From: Frigidibacter albus
Lineage (GTDB): Bacteria; Pseudomonadota; Alphaproteobacteria; Rhodobacterales; Rhodobacteraceae
NCBI RefSeq assembly: GCF_009908165.1
Contig: NZ_JAAAUC010000010.1
Span: 62,001-126,000 of the forward strand
Length of the DNA: 64,000 bases
Direction: 5' to 3'
Part shown: piece by piece, positions 45,023 to 55,113 of the stretch
Layout: every line of letters begins with the position of its first letter
How positions within the stretch are numbered: position 1 is the stretch's first letter
Made by a program: the position numbers and the translations under genes
The notes under the pieces: generated by a model
Told to the model about the DNA's origin: nothing
What the model saw: only the letters and a program-made list of their open reading frames with translations
The model's database searches: none

Positions 45023-45137
45023 CCCTGCGACAGAGCCCGGAGCGGCCCTTGCCCGCTCCGGCACAGCCCCTGCGCCCGCCGACGGAACCGCTGCGCTGCC
45101 GCGTATCACCCCCGGCCTTATCCGCAGGAGCCCCGCA

Positions 45138-46313
45138 ATGAAGAAACCCCTCGTGATCGCACTGATCGCCGTGCTTGCCCTGGGCGGCTGGTGGGGGTGG
45201 CAGGCCTATTCCGGCGACACCGTCGCGCCTCCGGTCACGGCCACCGTCACCCGCGGCACGGTGGAGCGCAGCGTGCTGGCCACCGGCGCCATCGAGGCCT
45301 CGCAGCTGGTCTCGGTCGGCGCCCGCGTCTCGGGGCAGGTGGAAACGCTGGCGGTGGAACTTGGGCAGCTGGTGCAGAAGGGCGACCTGATCGCCCAGAT
45401 CGATTCCGACGACCAGAAGAACGCCGTCCTGCAGGCCGAGGCCACGCTCAAGCAGATCGAGGCGCAGATCGCCGCCAAGCGCGCCTCGATCCTGCAGGCC
45501 GACCTGCTGCTCGACCGTCGCCGCACCCTCAACGAGCGCAACCTCACCTCCAGCGAAGACCTGCAGGCCGCCGAGGCCGGTCTGACCGTCGCCGAGGCCG
45601 AGCTTGACCAGATCGAGGCGCAGAAGGCGCAGGCCGAGGTGTCGCTGTCCTCGGCGCGGACCGAGCTGGACCGCACCCAGATCACCGCACCCATCACCGG
45701 CACCGTCGTCGCAATCGTCACCGACGCGGGCGTGACGGTGAATGCCAACACCTCGTCCCCGACCCTGGTCAAGCTCGCCGCGCTCGACAAGATGGTGATC
45801 AAGGCCGAGATTTCCGAGGCGGACGTGGTGCAGGTCGCCCCCGGCCAGCCGGTCAGCTTTACCCTGTCAGGTGCGCCCGACCTGCAATTCGATGCGGTGC
45901 TCCGCGCCATCGAACCCGCCCCCGCCACCATCGAGGAAAGCGACACCGTCGCCACCGACAGCGCGGTCTATTACAACGCGCTGCTGGATGTGGACAATCC
46001 GGACGGCATCCTGCGCATCGGCATGACCGCCGAGGTCCGCATCCTGCTGGCCGAGGCCAGGGACGTGCTGACCATCCCCGCCACCGCCCTGGGCCCCCGC
46101 GCCGAGGATGGCACCCGATCGGTCAGCGTCTATGACCCCGCCACCGGCGCGGTCGCGGTGCGGGCGGTGAAGGTCGGGCTCAACACCAATGTCACCGCCG
46201 AAATCCTCTCGGGGCTGGAAGAGGGCGAGCGTGTCGTCGCCTCCGCCGGCACCGCAGCCGCGACCACCGGCAGCTCCTCTGGGGGAATGCGCCGCCCGAT
46301 GATGGGCTTCTGA
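45138..46313 (+). CDS. macA: MacA-like periplasmic adaptor (HlyD family)
   Basis: A 391-residue membrane-fusion protein: an N-terminal anchor helix (MKKPLVIALIAVLALGGWWG), a lipoyl-like half motif SVGARVSGQVETLAVELGQ, a long coiled-coil hairpin (residues ~100-180), and beta-barrel segments with TGTVVAIVTDAGVTVNANTS. It links the ABC exporter MacB to an outer-membrane channel. The ATG at 45138 follows CAGGAG. One base separates its stop codon from macB. Confidence 0.9.
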   Translation: MKKPLVIALIAVLALGGWWGWQAYSGDTVAPPVTATVTRGTVERSVLATGAIEASQLVSVGARVSGQVETLAVELGQLVQKGDLIAQIDSDDQKNAVLQAEATLKQIEAQIAAKRASILQADLLLDRRRTLNERNLTSSEDLQAAEAGLTVAEAELDQIEAQKAQAEVSLSSARTELDRTQITAPITGTVVAIVTDAGVTVNANTSSPTLVKLAALDKMVIKAEISEADVVQVAPGQPVSFTLSGAPDLQFDAVLRAIEPAPATIEESDTVATDSAVYYNALLDVDNPDGILRIGMTAEVRILLAEARDVLTIPATALGPRAEDGTRSVSVYDPATGAVAVRAVKVGLNTNVTAEILSGLEEGERVVASAGTAAATTGSSSGGMRRPMMGF

Positions 46314-46314
46314 C

Positions 46315-48282
46315 ATGGCCAACCCCGATCCAACTGCCCCGCTGATCTCGCTGCGCGACATCCGCCGCGAGTTTGCCGCCGGCGACCAGCGCATCACCGT
46401 GCTGGCCGATATCGACCTCGATATCTGGCCTGGCGAGATGGTGGCGATCATGGGCGCCTCCGGGTCCGGCAAATCCACGCTGATGAACCTCATCGGCTGC
46501 CTCGACCGCCCCACTGCCGGCCAGTATCGCTATGCCGGGCAGGACGTGGCGCAGATGCCCGAGGAAGACCGCGCCCGCCTCCGCCGCGCGCATTTCGGCT
46601 TCATCTTCCAGCGCTACCAGCTGCTGCCCGATCTCGATGCCGTCTCGAATGTCGAGGTGCCGGCGATCTATGCCGGCGCCGCGCGTGCCGAACGCCGCCT
46701 CCGTGCCACGGCGCTTCTGGACCGGCTGGGCCTCGGCGACCGCAAGGGCCACCGCCCCGGCGCGCTGTCGGGCGGCCAGCAGCAGCGGGTTTCGGTCGCG
46801 CGGGCGCTGATGAATGGCGGCGAGGTGATCCTGGCCGATGAACCCACCGGCGCCCTCGATTCGAAATCGGGCGCCGAACTCCTCGCCCTGCTCGACGATC
46901 TGCACGCCCGTGGCCATACCATCGTCATCATCACCCATGACGCCGCCGTCGCCGCCCGCGCGCAGCGCGTGGTGGAACTGCGCGACGGCCGCATCACCTC
47001 CGACAGCCGCAGCGGCCCGCCGGAGGCCCCCTCGACCACGACGCCAGACCCGGCGCCGCCCGAAAAATCCGGCCTCGCCGCGCTTGCCGGCCGCATGTCC
47101 GAAGCGTTCATCATGGCGGTGCGCGCCCTCAATGCCCACCGGATGCGCAGTTTCCTGACCATGCTCGGCATCATCATCGGCATCGCCTCGGTAGTGTCGG
47201 TCGTGGCGCTTGGCACCGGCAGCCAGGAAAAGGTGCTGGAAAACATCGCCTCGCTTGGCACCAGCACCATCACCGTCCGCCCCGGCACCGGCTTTGGCGA
47301 CCGCAGGTCCGGCGCCATCGACACGCTGATCGCCGCCGATGCCGAGGCGCTGGCCAGCCAGCCCTATGCCGCCTCTGTCTCGCCCGAGGTGACCAGCACC
47401 GCCAGTGTCACCCGCGGCTCTGTGTCCGCCTCGGTCTCGGTCAACGGCGTCGGCACCGCCTATTTCGACGTCGGCGCCTACTCTGTCACCCAGGGCCAGC
47501 TTTTCACGGACGCCTCCTTGCAGACCCGCGACCAGGTGGCGGTGCTGGATACAGATTCCGCCAGCACCTTCTTTCCGAATGGCGAAAATCCCCTCGGCAA
47601 GACCGTGCAGGTCGGCCGGGTGCCGCTGACGGTCATCGGCGTTGTCGAGGCCTCGGGCGCCAGCTTCGGGCGGCAATCCATCCGCATCTTCCTGCCCTAT
47701 ACCACCGCCATGCTGCGCATCACCGGCGGCACCACCGTCGATGCCATCACCGTCCGCGTCGGCGACAACTATGACATCGACGCCGCCGAGACGCAGATCG
47801 ACGCGCTGCTGCTCTCACGCCATGGCGGCACCAAGGACTTCTTCCTGACGAACTCCGACACCATCCGCGACAGCATCACCTCCACCGCCGAAACCCTCAC
47901 CCTGCTGGTTTCGGCCATCGCCGTGATCTCGTTGCTGGTCGGCGGCATCGGGGTGATGAACATCATGCTGGTGTCCGTCACCGAGCGCACCAAGGAGATC
48001 GGCGTGCGCATCGCCGTCGGCGCCCGCCGGTCAGACATCATCGCGCAATTCCTGACCGAGGCGATTCTGGTCTGCCTTCTGGGCGGCATCATCGGCGTCT
48101 TGCTCGCCCTCGGTTCCGGCTGGCTGATCGGCAGCCTGCAAGACACCATGCGCCTGACCTATTCGGCCTCGACCGTGGTGCTGGCCTTCGCCTCTTCCAC
48201 AGCGATCGGCATCACCTTCGGCTATCTTCCCGCAAGGTCCGCCGCCCGGCTGGACCCGGTGGTGGCGCTGACGCGGGAGTGA
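46315..48282 (+). CDS. macB: MacB-like ABC exporter (ATPase-permease fusion)
   Basis: A 655-residue protein. The N-terminal ATPase has [17 protein letters not shown] and [11 protein letters not shown]; the C-terminal part has four transmembrane helices ([20 protein letters not shown]; then three near the end with [13 protein letters not shown]) around a large periplasmic domain. MacAB with TolC exports macrolides, toxins or siderophore-like molecules by a mechanotransmission mechanism. No TolC gene is nearby. Confidence 0.92.
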   Translation: MANPDPTAPLISLRDIRREFAAGDQRITVLADIDLDIWPGEMVAIMGASGSGKSTLMNLIGCLDRPTAGQYRYAGQDVAQMPEEDRARLRRAHFGFIFQRYQLLPDLDAVSNVEVPAIYAGAARAERRLRATALLDRLGLGDRKGHRPGALSGGQQQRVSVARALMNGGEVILADEPTGALDSKSGAELLALLDDLHARGHTIVIITHDAAVAARAQRVVELRDGRITSDSRSGPPEAPSTTTPDPAPPEKSGLAALAGRMSEAFIMAVRALNAHRMRSFLTMLGIIIGIASVVSVVALGTGSQEKVLENIASLGTSTITVRPGTGFGDRRSGAIDTLIAADAEALASQPYAASVSPEVTSTASVTRGSVSASVSVNGVGTAYFDVGAYSVTQGQLFTDASLQTRDQVAVLDTDSASTFFPNGENPLGKTVQVGRVPLTVIGVVEASGASFGRQSIRIFLPYTTAMLRITGGTTVDAITVRVGDNYDIDAAETQIDALLLSRHGGTKDFFLTNSDTIRDSITSTAETLTLLVSAIAVISLLVGGIGVMNIMLVSVTERTKEIGVRIAVGARRSDIIAQFLTEAILVCLLGGIIGVLLALGSGWLIGSLQDTMRLTYSASTVVLAFASSTAIGITFGYLPARSAARLDPVVALTRE

Positions 48283-48408
48283 GGGGCCCGGAAAATCGTA
48301 TGGCTGAAAACCATACGGTTTCCACATGGGTTCCATATTCGGAGGGGGCTGGTTTACGCCGCCCCCGCGAGCGCCTAGATTGGGGCGGTGAATGACCCCG
48401 AGGCGCCC

Positions 48409-50163
48409 ATGTCCGAAACCCAAGCCACCGGCTATCAGGTTCTTGCGCGCAAGTATCGGCCGGCCACCTTTGCCGACCTGATCGGGCAAGAGGCGATGGT
48501 GCGCACCCTGCGCAATGCCTTCGCAGCCGACCGCATCGCCCATGCCTTCGTGATGACCGGCGTGCGCGGGGTCGGCAAGACCACGACGGCACGGATCATC
48601 GCCAAGGGCTTGAATTGCATCGGAAAAGACGGCGCCGGCGGGCCGACGACAGAGCCGTGCGGCGTGTGCGAGAACTGCCGCGCCATTGCCGACAGCCGCC
48701 ATGTCGACGTGATGGAGATGGATGCCGCCAGCCGCACCGGCGTCGGCGACATCCGCGAGATCATCGAAAGCGTCCACTACCGGGCCGCCTCGGCGCGCTA
48801 CAAGGTCTACATCATCGACGAAGTCCACATGCTGTCGACCAACGCCTTCAACGCGCTGCTGAAAACGCTTGAGGAACCCCCCGCCCACGTCAAGTTCATC
48901 TTCGCCACAACCGAGATCCGCAAGGTGCCCGTCACCGTGCTGTCCCGCTGCCAACGCTTTGATCTTAAACGGATTGAACCAGAGGTGATGATCGCCCACC
49001 TCTCGCGCATCGCCGGTCTGGAAGGCGCCAGCCTCGCCCCCGATGCCCTCGCCCTGATCACCCGCGCCGCCGAAGGATCGGCCCGCGATGCCATGTCGCT
49101 GATGGACCAGGCCATCGCCCACGGCGCAGGTGAGACCACCGCCGAACAGGTCCGCGCCATGCTCGGGTTGGCCGACCGGGGCCGGGTGCTGGACCTGTTC
49201 GATCTGATCATGCGCGGCGACGCCGCCGCCGCCCTGTCGGAACTCTCCAGCCAATATGCCGACGGTGCCGATCCGATGGCGGTGCTGCGCGATCTGGCCG
49301 AGGTGACGCACTGGATTTCCGTGGTCAAGATCACCCCCGACGCCGCCGAAGACCCGACCGTGAGCCCGGATGAACGCAGCCGCGGCCAGCAGATGGCCGC
49401 CGCCCTGCCGATGCGCGCGCTGACACGGATGTGGCAGATGCTGCTGAAATCGCTGGAAGAGGTGGCGCAGGCCCCCAATGCGATGATGGCCGCGGAAATG
49501 GCGATCATCCGCCTGACCCATGTCGCCGAACTCCCCGATCCCGAAACCCTGCTGCGCCGCCTGCAGGACGCGCCGCCCGCGCCCGCGCTGCCGCAGGGCC
49601 GCGGCCCTGCCCCCGGCGGCGGCCCCGTCCACGCCGCGCCGCGCGCCCTGTCGGCCCCGATCAACACCGTCGCCATCTCCGGCTCTGGCGCGGCCACCGC
49701 CCTCGCCACCGCGCCCGATATCGGCCTCGCCCGCTATGCCAGCTTCGACGATGTGGTCGACCTGATCCGCGAGCGCCGCGACGTCAAGCTGCTGGTCGAG
49801 GTGGAAACCAACCTGCGCCTCGCCCGCTACAGCCCCGGCCGCGTCGAGTTCGAACCCGGCCCCGCCGCCCCGCGCGACCTCGCCTCGATGCTGGCGCAAC
49901 GCCTGCAACTGTGGACCGGCGCCAGATGGGCCGTGTCGGTCGTCGGCCAGGGCGGCGCGGCCACCATCGCCGAGCGCCGCGACGAAGGCCGCCTGGCCGC
50001 CGAGGCCGAGGCGCAGAAGAACCCGCTGGTGCAGGCGGTCTTCGCCGCCTTCCCGGGGGCCAGGATCACCGACATCAGAACGCCCGATGCAAAATCGGCC
50101 GAGGCTGCCGTGGAAGCGCTGCCCGAGGTCGAGGATGAATGGGATCCGTTCGAGGATAACTGA
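48409..50163 (+). CDS. dnaX: DNA polymerase III subunits gamma/tau
   Basis: A 584-residue clamp-loader ATPase. Early YQVLARKYRPATFADLIGQE is diagnostic; Walker A is GVRGVGKTT, the zinc module is CGVCENC with an upstream Cys, and the sensor region IDEVHMLSTNAFNALLKTLE follows. A long alanine/proline-rich tau-type tail is present. The ATG at 48409 has GAGG upstream; GTG at 48388 is an alternative. No slippery frameshift signal for a short gamma form was seen. First gene of dnaX-ybaB-recR. Confidence 0.95.
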   Translation: MSETQATGYQVLARKYRPATFADLIGQEAMVRTLRNAFAADRIAHAFVMTGVRGVGKTTTARIIAKGLNCIGKDGAGGPTTEPCGVCENCRAIADSRHVDVMEMDAASRTGVGDIREIIESVHYRAASARYKVYIIDEVHMLSTNAFNALLKTLEEPPAHVKFIFATTEIRKVPVTVLSRCQRFDLKRIEPEVMIAHLSRIAGLEGASLAPDALALITRAAEGSARDAMSLMDQAIAHGAGETTAEQVRAMLGLADRGRVLDLFDLIMRGDAAAALSELSSQYADGADPMAVLRDLAEVTHWISVVKITPDAAEDPTVSPDERSRGQQMAAALPMRALTRMWQMLLKSLEEVAQAPNAMMAAEMAIIRLTHVAELPDPETLLRRLQDAPPAPALPQGRGPAPGGGPVHAAPRALSAPINTVAISGSGAATALATAPDIGLARYASFDDVVDLIRERRDVKLLVEVETNLRLARYSPGRVEFEPGPAAPRDLASMLAQRLQLWTGARWAVSVVGQGGAATIAERRDEGRLAAEAEAQKNPLVQAVFAAFPGARITDIRTPDAKSAEAAVEALPEVEDEWDPFEDN

Positions 50164-50176
50164 GGAGAAAAGACGC

Positions 50177-50521
50177 ATGTTCAAAGGTTTGGGCGGAATG
50201 GGCGACATGGCCAAGATGGTCAAGGCCGCGCAGCAGATGCATACCCGCATGGGCGAGATGCAAGAGCAGCTCGCCAGCACCATCGTCACCGGTGAGGCCG
50301 GCGGCGGCCTCGTGAAGGTCGAGGCGACGGCCAAGGGCGATCTCACCGCGCTCAGCATCGATGCGTCGATCTTCCGGCCCGAAGACAAGGAAGTGGTCGA
50401 GGATCTGATCCTGGCGGCCGTGAAGGATGCGCAAAAACGCGCCACCGACCGCGCGCAGGAAGAGATGCAGAAGCTGTCTTCCGAGCTTGGCCTGCCCGCC
50501 GACATCAAGCTGCCGTTCTGA
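50177..50521 (+). CDS. ybaB: YbaB/EbfC nucleoid-associated protein
   Basis: A 114-residue dimeric DNA-binding protein. It begins [20 protein letters not shown] and has the strand [20 protein letters not shown] and a C-terminal helix with AQEEMQKL. It helps organise the nucleoid and is almost always encoded between dnaX and recR, as here. GAGGAGAAA precedes the ATG. Confidence 0.95.
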   Translation: MFKGLGGMGDMAKMVKAAQQMHTRMGEMQEQLASTIVTGEAGGGLVKVEATAKGDLTALSIDASIFRPEDKEVVEDLILAAVKDAQKRATDRAQEEMQKLSSELGLPADIKLPF

Positions 50522-50528
50522 TGCAGGC

Positions 50529-51128
50529 ATGAGCCAGGGCACCCGCGACATCGAGGCATTGATCGAAACGATGGCGCGGCTGCCCGGCCTCGGCCCGCGC
50601 TCCGCCCGGCGCGCGGTGCTGCACCTGATCAAGAAGCGCACCGCCCTGATGGCACCGCTGGCCACGATCATGGCCCACGTCGCCGCCAGCGCCCGCGAAT
50701 GCAGCCGCTGCGGCAATATCGGCACTGAAGAGATCTGCGCCATCTGCGCCAACCCCGCCCGCCAGACCGGCGAGATTTGCGTGGTCGAGGATGTCGCCGA
50801 CCTCTGGGCGATGGAGCGCGGGCAGGCCTTCCGCGGCCGCTATCACGTTCTGGGTGGCACCCTCTCGGCGCTGGATGCCGTGGGGCCAGAGGAACTGCAC
50901 ATCCCCCGCCTGCTGGACCGGATTGCGGATGAGGGCGTGACGGAAGTGATCCTGGCGCTGAACGCCACCGTCGACGGCCAGACCACCGCCCATTACATCG
51001 CCGAGGCGCTGGAAGCCTCCGGCGTGCAGGTCACCAGCCTCGCCCAGGGCGTGCCGATCGGCGGCGAGCTGGACTATCTGGACGACGGCACGATTCAGGC
51101 GGCGTTGCGGGCGCGCAAGCGGTTCTGA
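50529..51128 (+). CDS. recR: Recombination protein RecR
   Basis: A 199-residue repair protein that acts with RecF and RecO to load RecA at gaps. Helix-hairpin-helix [16 protein letters not shown], the zinc motif [16 protein letters not shown] and a Toprim domain (VCVVED-type: [29 protein letters not shown]) are in the standard order. Starts seven bases after ybaB. Confidence 0.96.
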   Translation: MSQGTRDIEALIETMARLPGLGPRSARRAVLHLIKKRTALMAPLATIMAHVAASARECSRCGNIGTEEICAICANPARQTGEICVVEDVADLWAMERGQAFRGRYHVLGGTLSALDAVGPEELHIPRLLDRIADEGVTEVILALNATVDGQTTAHYIAEALEASGVQVTSLAQGVPIGGELDYLDDGTIQAALRARKRF

Positions 51129-51209
51129 GGGGCGCGCTCCCCGCCTCACAACGACGCCCTCTCTCTCTGACCCCATGCCCGGAATCAAGGCGCCTTGGCG
51201 CCGCCGGGC

Positions 51210-51239
51210 AGCGCCCGTCCGCCCCCTCGGGCGGGCGCT
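51210..51239. repeat. Intergenic GC hairpin after recR
   Basis: AGCGCCCGTCCG and CGGGCGGGCGCT around a six-base loop, eleven of twelve pairs plus one G-T. No T run follows. It lies in the roughly 290-base gap between recR and the DUF1013 gene, which otherwise holds only the latter's terminator. Confidence 0.5.
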
Positions 51240-51366
51240 CCTCAACGTTGGTGCATAGAACCACGGTGGAGGGGGCCGCACCATAAAGGGCCTAGAACTA
51301 CCGTTCCTCGCCCACCCGGCGGACAGGCGCCGCCCTCCGACCTGACCTGAACAGCTCCACCTCAAT

Positions 51367-51397
51367 GAAAAAGGCCCCGGTCTTCCGACCGGAGCCC
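51367..51397 (-). terminator. Terminator of the DUF1013 gene
   Basis: On the minus strand GGCTCCGGTC-GGAA-GACCGGGGCC followed by TTTTT, about 20 bases after the stop codon. Confidence 0.8.
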
Positions 51398-51419
51398 TCT
51401 CATCCGCCTCGCGCCGCGA

Positions 51420-52184
51420 TCAGCGCTTGTGGTCGTCTTCGTCCTCGTCGTCTTCGTCATCCGCGTCGGGCAGGTTGAAGAAGCTCTCGGCATCCGAGAA
51501 ATCCTTGGCCGGCCGCTCATCCGCATCGCTCTGCGACAGCGAGAAGTTCTCGAGGCCCGCAATCGAGGACGGCATCCGCGGCTCGGTGCCCATGCCCAGC
51601 GACTGCTCGGTCGAGACCAGCTTGCGCCGCTCGTCATCGGTCATCAGCCCGCCTTCGGCCGATTTCTTCTTGGCGGCCTTCTGCACGGCCGCGTCCAGTT
51701 CGGTCTGCCGGCACAGGCCAAGCGCCACCGGGTCGATGGGCTGGATGTTCTGGATGTTCCAATGCGTGCGCTCGCGGATCGTGGCGATGGTCGGCTTGGT
51801 GGTGCCGACCAGCTTGGCGATCTGCGCATCGGCCAGTTCCGGGTGGAAGCGCACCAGCCACAGGATCGCGGCGGGCCGGTCCTGGCGCTTGGACAGCGGG
51901 GTATAGCGCGGGCCGCGGCGTTTTTCCTCGCCAGTGGCGGCGGCGTTGAACTTCAGCTTCAGCTTGTAGCCCGGATCCTTCTGGCCCTTCTCGATCTCGC
52001 CCTGATCAAGCTGGCTAGACGCGACCGGGTCGAAGCCCTTCACGCCGGTGGCCACATCGCCATCCGCGATCCCCTGCACCTCAAGCTCGTGCATCCCGCA
52101 GAAATCGGCGATCTGCTTGAAGCTGAGCGTGGTGTTGTCGACGAGCCAGACGGCGGTTGCCTTGGCCATCAGAGGTTTCGTCAT
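51420..52184 (-). CDS. DUF1013 (TrcR-like) transcriptional regulator
   Basis: A 254-residue protein of an alphaproteobacteria-specific family. It begins AKATAVWLVDNTTLSFKQIA, a helix-turn-helix-like part with FCGMHELEVQGIADG, and has a second such region (DAQIAKLVGTTKPTIATIRE). The C-terminus is very acidic (DADDEDDEDEDDHKR). The family has been linked to cell-cycle transcription under the name TrcR; I recall this rather than see it. Divergent from the RNase T2 gene. Confidence 0.82.
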   Translation of the reverse strand: MTKPLMAKATAVWLVDNTTLSFKQIADFCGMHELEVQGIADGDVATGVKGFDPVASSQLDQGEIEKGQKDPGYKLKLKFNAAATGEEKRRGPRYTPLSKRQDRPAAILWLVRFHPELADAQIAKLVGTTKPTIATIRERTHWNIQNIQPIDPVALGLCRQTELDAAVQKAAKKKSAEGGLMTDDERRKLVSTEQSLGMGTEPRMPSSIAGLENFSLSQSDADERPAKDFSDAESFFNLPDADDEDDEDEDDHKR

Positions 52185-52310
52185 CGGATCACTCCTTTAC
52201 AAATCTCTCCCGCGCCGGGAAAACGGCTGCGGCCCGGAGGTCCGCCTTTCCACGTTTTCGGGGAAGTCATCGGCCGATATAGTGCCGATACCGGCCGGAG
52301 GAAAGAGAAA

Positions 52311-52958
52311 ATGCGCCAATTGTCCCTATCTGCCGCGCTGCTGGCGCTGGTTCTTGCCGCCGCCCCCGCCGCTGCCGAGGGCGAGCGCGCGGGCGCGTTC
52401 GACTATTACGTCCTCGCGCTCAGCTGGTCGCCCAGCTTCTGCACGCTGGAAGGGGATGCGCGCGGCGAGGATCAGTGCGATCCGCGCCACGACCATTCCT
52501 TCACCCTGCACGGGCTCTGGCCGCAGAATGAACGCGGCTGGCCAAGCTATTGCCCCAGCACCGCCCGCGATCCCTCGCGCCGCGAGACGGCGGCGATGGC
52601 CGATATCATGGGCTCGGGCGGGCTGGCCTGGCATCAGTGGAAGAAGCATGGCCGCTGTTCGGGCCTGCCTGCGGCGGAGTATCTCGAGGCCTCGCGCGAC
52701 GCCTACGGGGCCGTGACGATCCCGCCGGTGCTCGCCGACCTGAACCGCGACGTGACCCTGCCGGCCAAGGTGGTGGAGGATGCGTTCCTTGACGCGAATC
52801 CGGGCCTGACGGCGCAGGGCATCACCATCACCTGTCAGGCCGGCATGATCCGCGAGGCGCGGATCTGCCTGACCAGGGATCTGGAGTTCCGCGCCTGCGG
52901 GGCAGACGTGTCCCGCGACTGCACCCTGCCGAATGCGCTTATGGAAGCGGTGCGCTGA
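52311..52958 (+). CDS. Ribonuclease T2-family protein
   Basis: A 215-residue secreted ribonuclease. The signal peptide is residues 1-22 (LALVLAAAPAAAEG). The two catalytic segments are FTLHGLWPQ (CAS I) and WHQWKKHGRC (CAS II) with both active histidines; several cysteines fit disulfides. It cleaves RNA to 2',3'-cyclic products in the periplasm. GGAGGAAA precedes the ATG. The ATG is 126 bases from the divergent DUF1013 gene. Confidence 0.93.
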   Translation: MRQLSLSAALLALVLAAAPAAAEGERAGAFDYYVLALSWSPSFCTLEGDARGEDQCDPRHDHSFTLHGLWPQNERGWPSYCPSTARDPSRRETAAMADIMGSGGLAWHQWKKHGRCSGLPAAEYLEASRDAYGAVTIPPVLADLNRDVTLPAKVVEDAFLDANPGLTAQGITITCQAGMIREARICLTRDLEFRACGADVSRDCTLPNALMEAVR

Positions 52959-52967
52959 AGAAAGGCG

Positions 52968-53963
52968 CTAGCCCGCCACCCGCAGCACGATCTTGCCGAC
53001 ATGGGTGGAGCCTTCCATCCGCGCATGGGCAGCGGCAGCCTCCTCCAGCGCGAACTCGCTATCCATCACCGGCGCCACCGTGCCCGCCGTCAGCAGCGGC
53101 CACACCTTCTCGCGCAGCTCGCCCGCAATGCGCGCCTTCGCCAGATCGGACTGGGGCCGCAGCGTCGAGCCCGTCACCACCAGCCGCCGCGCCATGATCT
53201 GGGCAAAGTTCAGCTCAGCCTTCGGGCCCTCCAGAAAGGCGATCATCACCAGCCGGCCGTCATCGGCCAGCGCACGGATGTTGCGCGGGATATAGCTGCC
53301 GCCGACCATGTCGAGAATCAGGTTCGCCCCGCCCTCCGCCGCCAGCACCTTGACGAAATCCGCCTCGCGGTAGTTGATCGCGGTGGCCCCCAGCCCTTCG
53401 CAGGCCGCGCATTTCTCCGCCGACCCGGCGGTGGCAAACACCCGCGCCCCGAACGCCCGGGCCAGCTGAATCGCCGTGGTGCCGATCCCCGACGATCCGC
53501 CCTGCACCAAGAACCGCTCCCCAGCCTTCAGCCCGCCGCGCATGAAGACATTGGACCAGACGGTGAAGAACGTCTCGGGCAGGCAGGCCGCCTCGCGCAG
53601 CGCCATGCCGTCGGGCACCGGCAGCGCATGGGCGGCAGGGGTGACCACGTATTCGGCATAGCCCCCGCCCGGCAGCAGCGCGCAGACCGCATCGCCGACC
53701 CGCCAGCCGGTCACGCCCGGCCCGACAGCGGCGATGTGCCCCGAAGCCTCCAGCCCCGGCAAAGGCGAGGCGCCCGGCGGCGGCGCATAGCTTCCGGCGC
53801 GTTGCAGCGCATCGGGGCGGTTCACCCCGGCATAGGCCACGCGGATCAGGATCTGGCCGTGCCCGGGAACCGGCACCGGCCGCTCGCAGGGCAGCAGCAC
53901 CTCGGGCCCGCCCGGCGCCGAAATCTCGACCGCGCGCATCATCGCGGGGACAGCTACGCTCAT
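52968..53963 (-). CDS. NAD(P)H quinone oxidoreductase, zinc-less MDR (PIG3/TP53I3-like)
   Basis: A 331-residue medium-chain dehydrogenase/reductase. It has the GroES-like N-terminal domain (RAVEISAPGGPEVL; YAGVNRPDALQRAGSY), LLPGGGYAEYV and the nucleotide motif VQGGSSGIGTTAIQLA. No zinc-ligand cysteines are seen, as in quinone reductases of the PIG3 group. The ATG at 53963 overlaps the COQ9 stop codon (ATGA), so the genes are coupled. Confidence 0.88.
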   Translation of the reverse strand: MSVAVPAMMRAVEISAPGGPEVLLPCERPVPVPGHGQILIRVAYAGVNRPDALQRAGSYAPPPGASPLPGLEASGHIAAVGPGVTGWRVGDAVCALLPGGGYAEYVVTPAAHALPVPDGMALREAACLPETFFTVWSNVFMRGGLKAGERFLVQGGSSGIGTTAIQLARAFGARVFATAGSAEKCAACEGLGATAINYREADFVKVLAAEGGANLILDMVGGSYIPRNIRALADDGRLVMIAFLEGPKAELNFAQIMARRLVVTGSTLRPQSDLAKARIAGELREKVWPLLTAGTVAPVMDSEFALEEAAAAHARMEGSTHVGKIVLRVAG

Positions 53964-54667
53964 GCCGCCGGCTCTTCGGCCTTGGTCTGCCCCGGCAGAT
54001 CCTCGGCCCGCGCCCCCGGCGCCTTGACCTTGCCCGCCAGCCACATCGGCCCGGCAAACACCGTCCGCAGCACCTTGTTCTCGCGCACCTGCGCCTTCAG
54101 CTTCTCGACCTGCATCACATTGTCGATGCGCCGGTCCAGGAACTCCCAGGTCGCGGCATCGCCCTCGCTGGTATCCCCAAGCCAGTAGAGTACCGTCGCG
54201 GAATAGACCGCCGCCAGTGTCGTGCGCTTGGAATACCAGTTGAGGTCATCGGAGGTATCGCCAAGCGCATTCCAGATCGCATCCGCCGTGCCCCAGATCA
54301 GCTTCGACCCCGTGCCGGCGTTCTGCGGCAGCGCCGACAGCGCCGCCCCGCGCCGCACCAGCTCGCGGTCCGCCACCTCCAGCCGCAGCCGCACCGCCAG
54401 CGCCACGCGGTCGCGAAAGCGCAGCGCCGACAGATCCTGCTGCGCCAGCCGCAACCGCATCTCGGCATCGCCGCGCCGGTGATAGGCCGCCGCCAGATCG
54501 ACCGCCCCGCGCGGGCAGATCACCCGCGCCAGCGGCAGGTCCACCCCCGCGTCCTGCGCCGCTGCCTGAAAGGTCGCCTCCGACCAGCCATCGAACGGCA
54601 CATGCGCCAAAGCCGCCTCCAGCAACGATTCTTGTACTGCCGCCGGGTTCAAGCCGTTGTTTTCCAT
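53960..54667 (-). CDS. COQ9-family protein
   Basis: A 235-residue protein. ALAHVPFDGWSEATFQAAAQ at the start and YSATVLYWLGDTSEGDAATW toward the end are characteristic of COQ9, a lipid-binding protein that presents ubiquinone precursors to the COQ7 hydroxylase in eukaryotes. In alphaproteobacteria a role in ubiquinone synthesis is inferred. Divergent from rpsU. Confidence 0.9.
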   Translation of the reverse strand: MENNGLNPAAVQESLLEAALAHVPFDGWSEATFQAAAQDAGVDLPLARVICPRGAVDLAAAYHRRGDAEMRLRLAQQDLSALRFRDRVALAVRLRLEVADRELVRRGAALSALPQNAGTGSKLIWGTADAIWNALGDTSDDLNWYSKRTTLAAVYSATVLYWLGDTSEGDAATWEFLDRRIDNVMQVEKLKAQVRENKVLRTVFAGPMWLAGKVKAPGARAEDLPGQTKAEEPAA

Positions 54668-54776
54668 CGCGCTCTCAGCCTCCGTTCCGAATGGTGGACA
54701 AGAAGTCCCGCCCCTGATATAGGACCGGCTCCTGCAAATACTTGCAACTCTAACTTAGGAAGGTGGTGACAACCAC

Positions 54777-54983
54777 ATGCAGGTCAGCGTTCGCGACAAC
54801 AATGTCGAACAGGCGCTTCGTGCTCTGAAGAAAAAACTTCAGCGCGAGGGTGTGTTTCGTGAAATGAAGCTCAAGCAACATTTCGAGAAGCCGTCCGTGA
54901 AGAAAGCCCGCGAGAAAGCCGAAGCCGTCCGGCGTGCCCGTAAACTGGCGCGCAAGAAGGCCCAACGCGAAGGCGCGCTCTAA
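54777..54983 (+). CDS. rpsU: 30S ribosomal protein S21
   Basis: A 68-residue basic protein, [20 protein letters not shown], with the usual helix and arginine/lysine-rich tail. It binds the 30S platform near the anti-Shine-Dalgarno sequence. The upstream AAGGTGGTGA is an unusually long match to the 16S tail. A terminator follows at 55,067. Confidence 0.97.
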   Translation: MQVSVRDNNVEQALRALKKKLQREGVFREMKLKQHFEKPSVKKAREKAEAVRRARKLARKKAQREGAL

Positions 54984-55066
54984 GCGCCCGACGCGAAGGC
55001 GCTCTCTGAGCAGCTTCAAGGTCTTTCGGGCCCTGTTTCGCTGGCGGGGAAACCCGCGTCACGATC

Positions 55067-55096
55067 AACCCCCAGGGCGCAAGTCCGGGGGTTTTT
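55067..55096 (+). terminator. Terminator after rpsU
   Basis: AACCCCC and GGGGGTT around a 13-base loop, followed by further T (GGGGGTTTTT). Confidence 0.75.
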
Positions 55097-55113
55097 CGTT
55101 GCTTTGGTGAGGG

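Noticed and set aside
45138-48282. macAB as a specific antibiotic resistance locus
   Set aside because: The family exports many substrates, TolC is not nearby, and sequence alone does not show the substrate.
51201-51239. Rho-independent terminator for recR
   Set aside because: The hairpin is strong but lacks a T run, so it was listed as a repeat rather than a terminator.
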